Part shown: positions 1 through 5,341 of the stretch, piece after piece | How positions within the stretch are numbered: the first letter of the stretch is position 1 | Layout of the letters: every line of letters begins with the position of its first letter | Assembly: GCA_030430975.1 (NCBI GenBank) | Contig: JAUIKB010000312.1 | Coordinates: 1 to 6,954 of the forward strand | DNA length: 6,954 nt | From: Polyangia bacterium | GTDB taxonomy: Bacteria > Myxococcota_A > Polyangia > Polyangiales > Polyangiaceae | Direction: 5' to 3' | Program-made: the position numbers and the translations under genes | The notes under the pieces: generated by a model | The model's input: only the letters and a program-made list of their open reading frames with translations | Told to the model about the DNA's origin: nothing | The model's database searches: none

Positions 1-65
1 AGCCTGTTCGCGGAGGGTTTCGTCGATAGCTTCGGCTTCGTCAAGGGCCCGCCGGTGGCTCCCAT
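1..65 (-). CDS. possible start of a further gene, N-terminal fragment
   Basis: An ATG at 65-63 opens a frame that stays open to the window edge and begins MGATGGPLTKPKLSTKPS. A GGGAG stretch lies five bases before this ATG, a good ribosome-binding position. Nearly all third codon positions are G or C, as in the genes to the right. It would start about 33 bases after the stop of the TPR-like gene on the same strand, which fits a continuing operon. The visible 21 residues are Gly/Lys/Pro/Thr-rich and carry no recognisable domain. Two other frames are also open here: a minus-strand frame containing ALDEAEAIDETLREQA, and a plus-strand frame that would run deep into the TPR gene. Only sequence to the left can settle which is coding. 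Function is unknown. Confidence 0.3.
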   Translation of the reverse strand, partial: MGATGGPLTKPKLSTKPSANR

Positions 66-98
66 GCACGCTCCCGCCGAGAACCTGACGGGCGACCC

Positions 99-527
99 CT
101 ACTTCACCGACGGGATGCGCTTGGTCACCGCCGCCGCGAGCCCCTTGGCTTCCTCCCGAGCCTTCGCGAACAGTTTGGACTCGCCCGGTTTGGGCTGGGA
201 GCGCATCACCCGCAGCCATACATCCAAAGCCTCGACGAGCTTGCCCACCTTCTCGTACGCCTTGCCGACCCGGAGTCCCGTCGTGGGGACCTTCATGATG
301 TCATCGGCACCCTTCCAGGAAATCAGCGCGCCCTGATAGTCCTCGGCGTTGAACTTCTTCTGACCTTCACCGATCAGCGTCCGAGCGGTCTCCTTGTCGG
401 CGGCGCTCGGCTGCGCCGCGCTGACCGTAGTCACCAGCAAGGCAAGCGCAGCGATAGCGCTCGCCCGCCTCCAGCGATAAGACGCCCTCAAGGGTGGAAT
501 CCGATGCATGCTCATAATCCTCACCAT
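99..527 (-). CDS. small exported TPR-like protein
   Basis: A 142-residue protein with an export signal: a basic N-terminus (about residues 8-21, RIPPLR..YRWRR), a hydrophobic core (22-36, AIAALALLVTTV) and a likely cleavage after VSA near residue 37. The mature part is helical and resembles one to two tetratricopeptide units: ARTLIGEGQKKFNAEDYQGAL (48-68), then a short loop, GKAYEKVGKLVEALDVW (88-104), and a closing Lys/Ala-rich helix. Similar exported TPR proteins are common in myxobacteria next to Ser/Thr kinases, and many continue after a '..RIPS' segment into a PEGA-like beta domain. This one stops at RIPSVK, and no PEGA-like sequence is visible in the remaining 98 bases. The start is uncertain: GTGAGG lies about nine bases before Met7, so MHRIPPLR.. 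may be the true N-terminus, with Met1 and Met5 as alternatives. It is probably cotranscribed with the kinase. Its partner and cargo are unknown. Confidence 0.75.
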   Translation of the reverse strand: MVRIMSMHRIPPLRASYRWRRASAIAALALLVTTVSAAQPSAADKETARTLIGEGQKKFNAEDYQGALISWKGADDIMKVPTTGLRVGKAYEKVGKLVEALDVWLRVMRSQPKPGESKLFAKAREEAKGLAAAVTKRIPSVK

Positions 528-530
528 CCT

Positions 531-549
531 AGCGGGTACGCCGCCCGCT
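531..549. repeat. inverted repeat upstream of the TPR-like gene
   Basis: AGCGGG at 531-536 and CCCGCT at 544-549 can pair around a seven-base loop. The hairpin would form in the mRNA immediately before the most upstream candidate start of the TPR-like gene (527). There is no T-run after it in the direction of transcription, so it is not a classical terminator. It could affect translation initiation or protect a processed end, or it may be chance in GC-rich DNA. Confidence 0.3.
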
Positions 550-556
550 GGCGATT

Positions 557-578
557 GCTGAGCTTAGATGCGCTCAGC
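557..578. repeat. inverted repeat after the kinase gene
   Basis: GCTGAGC at 557-563 and GCTCAGC at 572-578 form a perfect seven-base inverted repeat with an eight-base loop. It begins 26 bases past the kinase stop codon on the minus strand. In that direction it is followed by AATCGCC and not by a T-run, so it lacks the U-tract of an intrinsic terminator. It may be an mRNA-stabilising or attenuating hairpin between kinase and TPR-like gene. Confidence 0.35.
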
Positions 579-603
579 CTTCTTCGGCTTCAGTTCGGAC
601 CGG

Positions 604-2043
604 CTAGAACCCGTAATCTTCGACCTTTGGCGTCTTTTTCTGAGGCTTCGGATCCGGCTTTGGCTCTACCTTGGGAGTCGGCTTCTTCGACTTAGTGCGC
701 CTGGGCGCGGCCACCGCTGGCTTGTCGCGGCGCTGCGGCGTCGGATCGGCAGCGCTCGCCGACGGTGGCGGTTCGGGAACCGGAGCGACCGAAGGGGCGG
801 CAACAGGGTCGGTCCTGTCTACATCGGAATCGGGCTCGGTCGCACCGAGTGCGGCTGCGGCCGGCGTCTCTGCCGCGTCCAGTGGCTCCGCGGCAACCTC
901 GCCGCCCCCCGACTTGAACGCAATGGCACCGCCGATGCCCAGGACGATCAGCAGCAGCGCTCCGACGCCAATCGCGAGCCCCAGACCCCTGCGTGACCCT
1001 CGTTGACTCTCGGTCGCCGTGCCGGCCAGCGTCTCACCGTGCCCCAAGGGCAGCGTCCCACCTGTGCCCGGCGTGCTCGATCCACCCTGGCTAATGGCGT
1101 TCTGAGTCACCGCCGCTTGCCCGACTTCGCCCACGTCCGGGATGGAGTGGAACGGAGCCGACGCCATCGTCGAGCGTGGATTGCCGACCGCGTCGTCGAG
1201 CGCGGCGGCCATCTCTGCCGCAGACGCGAACCGGTTTGCGGGCTGCCTGCAGATCGCACGCAAGAACCAAGCATCCAGCTCCGGAGAACCCACGCGATCC
1301 GTTTCGAACGGCGGACGAAAATCGGACTTCTCGATCGCGATGACCAGACCCGCGAACGTCTCGGCGTCGAAGGGCAGTCGGCCCATGAGCGCGTGGTATG
1401 CGACGATCCCGAGCGACCACAAGTCCGAACGAGCGTCCACATGCTTGGCGCTGATGAGCTGCTCCGGGCTCATGTAGTAGGGAGTACCGACCATAGTGCC
1501 CGTCGACGTCATGCCGAACTCTGTGTTCTCGTCCGACTTGGCCACACCGAAATCGAGCACCTTGACGTGCGGATCCCCGTCGGGATCACAGACGAACAGG
1601 TTGTCTGGCTTGATGTCACGGTGGACGACACCGGCGTCATGCGCCTTCGAGAGCGCCTTACACGCCTGCTTAATGACGCTGACGACCTCGGGCAGCGGGC
1701 GTGGTCCGAGCTTCGTGATGCGCTCCCCGAGGTCGGTACCCTCGAGCAGCTCCATCACGATGTAAGGCACACGACCGTCAACGAGCCCGGTGTCGAATAC
1801 TTGAACGACGTGCGGGCTCTTGATCTTTGCCGAGGCACGCGCTTCGCGGGTAAACCGATGCCTGATCTCAGGATTGTCGGCGACGGCTTCGCTGATGAAC
1901 TTCACCGCGACCATGGTGGCTAGCGACTGGTGTTCAGCGACCCACACGCTGCCCATACCGCCCTCGCCGAGCATTCGCTCGAGCCGGATGTGCGGGGTCA
2001 CCATCGAGCCAGGCTGTAGATCCACGACAGCCCAGCGTAACAC
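604..2043 (-). CDS. transmembrane serine/threonine protein kinase (Hanks type)
   Basis: A 479-residue bacterial Ser/Thr kinase that transfers phosphate from ATP to target proteins. The cytoplasmic catalytic domain spans about residues 20-284. It shows the glycine loop GEGGMGSV (26-33), the ATP lysine VAVK (K48), the likely helix-C Glu67, the catalytic loop HRDIKPDN (141-148), DFG (164-166), an activation segment with several Thr/Ser before GTPYYMSPE (186-194), and DLWSLG (207-212). All catalytic residues are present, so it should be active. A Ser/Gly/Thr-rich linker follows (about 285-350). A single membrane helix, about 353-376 (GLGLAIGVGALLLIVLGIGG), is preceded by basic residues, which predicts an extracytoplasmic C-terminus. 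That tail is Ala/Pro-rich, then Lys/Pro-rich, ending KVEDYGF, with no PASTA or other folded sensor domain. The GTG start at 2043 has no clear Shine-Dalgarno; GTG at 2025 or ATG at 2004 are alternatives that keep the kinase domain whole. Substrates are unknown; the flanking exported proteins are candidate partners by position only. Confidence 0.95.
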   Translation of the reverse strand: MLRWAVVDLQPGSMVTPHIRLERMLGEGGMGSVWVAEHQSLATMVAVKFISEAVADNPEIRHRFTREARASAKIKSPHVVQVFDTGLVDGRVPYIVMELLEGTDLGERITKLGPRPLPEVVSVIKQACKALSKAHDAGVVHRDIKPDNLFVCDPDGDPHVKVLDFGVAKSDENTEFGMTSTGTMVGTPYYMSPEQLISAKHVDARSDLWSLGIVAYHALMGRLPFDAETFAGLVIAIEKSDFRPPFETDRVGSPELDAWFLRAICRQPANRFASAAEMAAALDDAVGNPRSTMASAPFHSIPDVGEVGQAAVTQNAISQGGSSTPGTGGTLPLGHGETLAGTATESQRGSRRGLGLAIGVGALLLIVLGIGGAIAFKSGGGEVAAEPLDAAETPAAAALGATEPDSDVDRTDPVAAPSVAPVPEPPPSASAADPTPQRRDKPAVAAPRRTKSKKPTPKVEPKPDPKPQKKTPKVEDYGF

Positions 2044-2089
2044 GCACGGGGACGCCAGGACGCAGCGGGCCTGTAGAAATGCGACCGCG

Positions 2090-2114
2090 CACCAAGAACC
2101 CGCCGGACACCAAG
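2090..2114. repeat. short direct repeat upstream of the kinase gene
   Basis: CACCAAG occurs at 2090-2096 and 2108-2114 (CTTGGTG twice on the coding strand), 18 bases apart, inside the 104-base gap between the lipoprotein stop and the kinase start. The placement would suit a regulator site or promoter element. I could not find a convincing -35/-10 pair around it, so the role is speculative. Nothing else stands out in this gap. Confidence 0.2.
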
Positions 2115-2147
2115 CAGTTTTCGGCGATTTGGCGCGATGCGATGAGC

Positions 2148-4181
2148 TCAGTCCTTCTTGGGCTTTGGAGGTTTACCGCCGCCCTTGCGCGGCTTAGCCA
2201 AACCTTTGCCCCGCGAATTTAGACCACTCAAACCTTTGACAGTCCCACCGCTCATTCCGAGCCCACCCGCACCAGACCCGCTTCCCAAGAACCCCCCAAC
2301 GGTGTCCACGCCGCCCGCGAAGGTCCCTATCCCGAATCCTCGACTAGGTGCTGCGTACCCGCTGAGGCCCGGGTTGTAGACGCTGCGCGCAGCGCCCACC
2401 CTGACCTGGATCGGCTCCGTCCCCACGCCGACCATGAGGCGCTTCGACAGCCGTTGGATGCATTTTTCTAAGCCAGCGACCCGCTCGGCCCCGCTCACCT
2501 CAACCCCACCTCCAGCCGCGATGCTCAGAGCGTAGCCCGAAGTGGAACTGTGCAGCATCGGCCAGTAGCTCGCCTCCGAGCACAGCGACGTGATCTGTTC
2601 GAGTGCACGCCGGGCGTCGGGGACCGGGCCCGGCGTCAGCGCAACATCGCGCCACGGGTGTTCCGCCGATCCGAGGAGTCCCAACATGCCGAACTCAGCC
2701 GCGTCGCGTAGGGCGGCGCCGATGGACGCTTTGGCCGCCGCCTTCTTGGATTTGAGTACGGGTTTGGGTTTGGGTTTGGGTTTGGGTTTGGCCGCCAACA
2801 CCTTCATCAACCGTGCAGCATCCTTGCCGGAGTAGCCCAGCGCGTCTTCGCTTCGCGCGGCCTGGGCCAGGCGTTCCGCCTCGACCCGATCGCCGCGATG
2901 CGCAGCGAGAAACGCTAGCTCGGCCAGAACCCGCGAGCGGTCACGCGAGCGCAACCTAACCACCGTGGATTCGGGCTGCCGGTCGTGCAGCAGGATCGCG
3001 TGAGCCAACATGACCGCAGCAAAGTCACGCTCCTTTTCCTGCGGACTAGCTCCGATCAACTCAATCGCTGTGCTGATCGCGGCGTCGGCAGACCCACGCT
3101 GCAGGCGCACCGACAGCAAGAGTCGCCTGACCTCCTGTTCGTTCGCCAGGAGGGCGGCGCTGTTGCTTGAGTCCGGAGGGTTCTCGCGCATCGCTTCGAG
3201 CAGCTGGTCCGCCTCTTTGAGCGCTCCGACACGCAGAGCCAGAAACGCACGGGTGTACCGAACGAGTGCTCGCTGATCTGACAGGGCTGCTAGCTCCGGC
3301 TCGCGAAAGTCGGCGCGCGCCGACGCCCAACAGCCCACTCGCATGCGCGCGGCGCCCAGGAGATAGCGTGCGTGGTGACGCAGCGGATCGGCCTTGTGTC
3401 GGGCTGCGAGCGCGACCGCCTCGCGATACGCGCGCCTCGCGCCCGGGATCCTAGTGCCCGCGCTCGGACGCCAGCGAATCGGCTCAGGCGCTGACAGATC
3501 GGAGCCGCTAGCGAGCTGGGCCGCGACTTCGTGGGCCCGGCCAAGCGCTAGCGCGCCCGCGATGGTTGGCTGCTTGTCTTGAGCAGCGCGCAGCGCTTTC
3601 AGGATGCGCGCCGCCTCGCGCTTGACTTCGGTGCGACCGCGGGCCCTGTCTTTTTGTGCTTCAGCGAGCTGCTCGGCCACCGAACGCTGTTCGTCCTGAT
3701 CGCAGTTTGGGTCTAGGGCTTCCTCCTCGTCGTCGTCGTTGGGATAGTCCCTGCATGCATCCACGCGCTCCTCAGCGTCATCGATGGCACGTTGTGCTGC
3801 CTTGAGGCGCTTGGACAGATCGGTCAGGGATAAGAACAGCCCGCCGACGCCGCCACTCAGCCGACCTCCGATCTCGGCATCGAAATCCGGGACCGTGGGA
3901 ACGCGCAGCGTCGCGAAGTCGTAACGTGGCGTAATCCTCATGACAGCGTTCTTGCCAACAAACGTTTGTTCTTCGGAGCTGAACTGTGCCCGCTCTTTTT
4001 CCACATCACAGCTAGCCAACGGTTCGACGTCAAGCGTAGACGGGGGCGCCGTTTCGCTGGGCGCCGGCGAAACGCCCGGCAGCGCCAGACGAGGCTGCTC
4101 GCGTGTGGCCGTGGCGCCACCACAGCCCGCCGCAAGCGCTACGACGATGTAAACGGCGTGTGGTTTCCGTTCATTGAACAT
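2148..4181 (-). CDS. large probable lipoprotein with coiled coil and helical repeats, unknown function
   Basis: A 677-residue exported protein that I do not recognise. The N-terminus MFNERKPHAVYIVVALAAGC has a basic start, a hydrophobic stretch and a cysteine (C20) in a lipobox-like ALAAGC context (Ala at -3 instead of the usual Leu), so a lipid-anchored protein is likely. Residues 25-55 are a Pro/Ser linker. About 120-200 is a charged coiled coil (LSKRLKAAQRAIDDAEERV.. and VAEQLAEAQKDRARG) broken by an acidic loop, DDDEEEALD. Residues 245-460 are Ala/Arg/Leu-rich helical pairs resembling TPR or Sel1-like solenoids (YREAVALAARHKADPLRHHARYLLGAARM, then FLALRVGALKEADQLLEAM). A pure (KP)5 tract lies at 465-474. 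A second, less helical part (about 485-600) leads to a Gly-rich stretch (615-650) and a Lys/Pro-rich end. No enzyme motif is visible. It is first in the minus-strand set and lies 104 bases before the kinase. The start lacks a good Shine-Dalgarno but is fixed by the signal sequence. Confidence 0.8.
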   Translation of the reverse strand: MFNERKPHAVYIVVALAAGCGGATATREQPRLALPGVSPAPSETAPPSTLDVEPLASCDVEKERAQFSSEEQTFVGKNAVMRITPRYDFATLRVPTVPDFDAEIGGRLSGGVGGLFLSLTDLSKRLKAAQRAIDDAEERVDACRDYPNDDDEEEALDPNCDQDEQRSVAEQLAEAQKDRARGRTEVKREAARILKALRAAQDKQPTIAGALALGRAHEVAAQLASGSDLSAPEPIRWRPSAGTRIPGARRAYREAVALAARHKADPLRHHARYLLGAARMRVGCWASARADFREPELAALSDQRALVRYTRAFLALRVGALKEADQLLEAMRENPPDSSNSAALLANEQEVRRLLLSVRLQRGSADAAISTAIELIGASPQEKERDFAAVMLAHAILLHDRQPESTVVRLRSRDRSRVLAELAFLAAHRGDRVEAERLAQAARSEDALGYSGKDAARLMKVLAAKPKPKPKPKPVLKSKKAAAKASIGAALRDAAEFGMLGLLGSAEHPWRDVALTPGPVPDARRALEQITSLCSEASYWPMLHSSTSGYALSIAAGGGVEVSGAERVAGLEKCIQRLSKRLMVGVGTEPIQVRVGAARSVYNPGLSGYAAPSRGFGIGTFAGGVDTVGGFLGSGSGAGGLGMSGGTVKGLSGLNSRGKGLAKPRKGGGKPPKPKKD
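2760..2791 (+). repeat. GGGTTT hexanucleotide tandem repeat with G-quadruplex potential
   Basis: On the plus strand five GGG runs separated by TTT occupy 2760-2786, followed by TTTGG. This satisfies the canonical four-run, short-loop G-quadruplex pattern. It lies inside the lipoprotein gene, on that gene's template strand, and encodes (KP)5 with the identical codon pair AAA CCC each time. A six-base unit keeps the reading frame when copies are gained or lost, so length changes would alter the protein linker and not switch the gene off. Confidence 0.85.
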
Positions 4182-4192
4182 TTCAGTCGTCA

Positions 4193-4201
4193 GAGGTAGG
4201 A
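4193..4201 (+). promoter_or_regulatory. ribosome binding site for the DUF3817-type gene
   Basis: GAGGT (4193-4197) runs into AGGA (4198-4201), which sits seven bases before the GTG start at 4209 and supports that start. It falls in a gap of only 27 bases between divergent start codons, so the promoters of both directions must lie partly or wholly inside the opposite gene's 5' coding sequence. I cannot place -10/-35 boxes with confidence. Confidence 0.5.
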
Positions 4202-4208
4202 CGAGACG

Positions 4209-4541
4209 GTGTTCAGTTCAAGTGTCGGCCGCCTGAGAACGATCGGACTGCTCGAGGGTACGTCGTTCGTGTTGCTCCTAACGGTCGCCATGCCGCTAAA
4301 GTATGCCGCCGGAATGCCGATCGCCGTCAAGGTCGCGGGCTGGGCTCACGGCGGACTGTTCATGCTGTTGCTCATCACGCTGCTGAACGTGATGGTCGAA
4401 AAGAGCTGGCCGCTCACACGAGGAGCCATCGTGTTTTTCGCAGCTCTGATGCCGCTTGGGCCGTTCGTGATCGACCGCTGGCTCAAACGCTTCGAAGACG
4501 ATTCGCCGAAGGCAGGCGACGGAACGTCCGAAGCCAGCTAG
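4209..4541 (+). CDS. DUF3817-type small integral membrane protein
   Basis: A 110-residue inner-membrane protein with three predicted helices (about 12-28, 38-62 and 72-88) and a short charged cytoplasm-like tail (92-110). The pattern matches what I know of the DUF3817 family: LRTIGLLEGTSFVLLL (9-24) with Glu16 inside the first helix, MPLKY (28-32), GWAHG (44-48) with His47, and PLGPF followed by an Asp (82-89). Length is typical of the family. Its biochemical role is not established. It starts with GTG behind a good ribosome-binding site, and the following gene begins five bases after its stop, so the two are almost certainly cotranscribed. Confidence 0.85.
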   Translation: MFSSSVGRLRTIGLLEGTSFVLLLTVAMPLKYAAGMPIAVKVAGWAHGGLFMLLLITLLNVMVEKSWPLTRGAIVFFAALMPLGPFVIDRWLKRFEDDSPKAGDGTSEAS

Positions 4542-4546
4542 CCGCG

Positions 4547-5341
4547 ATGCTGCCCACGCTCCCGCCGCTAGCCGTGTTCGCGATGGTCGCCAACGTGTAC
4601 GGATGCGGCATCGTCATTCAAGCGGCGCGAAACGACAGCGGACTGTTGCAGCCGGCGGGCTATACGCCAAAACGCTTCTACGGTCTCATGGGCTGGGCGC
4701 CACTGAGCTTTGTGGTCCTCGCGATGGTGGTCAATCCTCGCTACCTGGCGCTGTTCGTCGCGGCTGGCGTTCTCGGCATCATCGGTGAACTGATCGTGTC
4801 GATATGCTGGCGGAGCTTCTTCACGGTTCCGATTTGGACGTACAGTTATCGCGCGATCCTGCGGGGCTACACGAGTACCATCAATTTTCTTCCGTGGACC
4901 ATCGGCGCGCTCATCTTTTACGAAGTGGCAAGTCTGGTGGGACGTCCCAGCGGTGAGCTGCTACCTGCCGTCCTGATCAGCGGCAGTGCGCTCGCGTGCA
5001 GCTGGGCGATCGCTTGGGGAACGTATCGCGCGGTGGTCGGGCGCCCCTCGGCGTTCAGCCGCAAGCGGTTCGCGTGGTTTTGTGTACCCGTCGTCGCGAC
5101 GGCGGCCACTCTCGGGTTCTTAGTGAGCTGGCGCTACGTGCTGCTGATGGTGGTGTTCGCGCCGATCGGCTCGCTGACGGAGTACGCTTATGGACGCGGC
5201 ATGAGCGTGTTCTTTGAGCGCGGCCTGTGGGAATACAACCATTGGAAAATCGACGCCGGTCACAGCAGCTTTGTCACGTTTCCGCTCTGGTCTTTGGGTG
5301 GGCTCTACTTCTACCTCATCGCTACCGCGGTCGGTCTTTAG
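4547..5341 (+). CDS. polytopic membrane protein made of two repeated four-helix halves, unknown function
   Basis: A 264-residue integral membrane protein with about eight predicted helices (near 6-26, 47-63, 66-88, 112-131, 138-158, 176-195, 197-215 and 243-262). I cannot name the family. Residues 42-132 align with 173-263 without any gap at a fixed offset of 131, with about 27 identities in 91 positions by my count: KRF 42/173, RY 65/196, Glu 81/212, FF 91/222, W-x-Y 97/228, G..S 107/238, W..G.L.FY 117/248. Each half is about 132 residues, exactly half the protein. The paired Glu, W-x-Y and W..G residues are candidates for the functional or structural core. Two weak resemblances are possible: lycopene-cyclase-type (CrtYc/CrtYd, CarR) membrane domains, which also occur in tandem and show a W-x-[YF] plus Pro plus aromatic pattern but have an LPxEE motif missing here; and CmpB-type putative permeases. 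It is coupled to the DUF3817-type gene. The ATG at 4547 lacks a strong Shine-Dalgarno, consistent with translational coupling. Confidence 0.8.
   Translation: MLPTLPPLAVFAMVANVYGCGIVIQAARNDSGLLQPAGYTPKRFYGLMGWAPLSFVVLAMVVNPRYLALFVAAGVLGIIGELIVSICWRSFFTVPIWTYSYRAILRGYTSTINFLPWTIGALIFYEVASLVGRPSGELLPAVLISGSALACSWAIAWGTYRAVVGRPSAFSRKRFAWFCVPVVATAATLGFLVSWRYVLLMVVFAPIGSLTEYAYGRGMSVFFERGLWEYNHWKIDAGHSSFVTFPLWSLGGLYFYLIATAVGL

Noticed and set aside
1..336. Plus-strand frame open from the left edge (..LFAEGFVDSFGFVKGPPVAP..)
   Set aside because: It would overlap the TPR-like gene by about 238 bases. Its good third-position G/C fits equally well the minus-strand frame that shares those third positions.
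557..578. Rho-independent terminator of the kinase gene
   Set aside because: The stem is clear but no T-run follows in the direction of transcription, so I list it only as an inverted repeat.
1003..1923. 306-codon open frame on the plus strand opposite the kinase
   Set aside because: It is antisense to a kinase with all catalytic motifs. Its translation is Arg/His/Asp-rich with no domain or export signal, as expected for the shadow of a GC-rich gene.
2760..2791. Telomere-like repeat marking a replicon end
   Set aside because: The repeat is in frame inside a long coding region and codes for (KP)5; no terminal inverted structure accompanies it.
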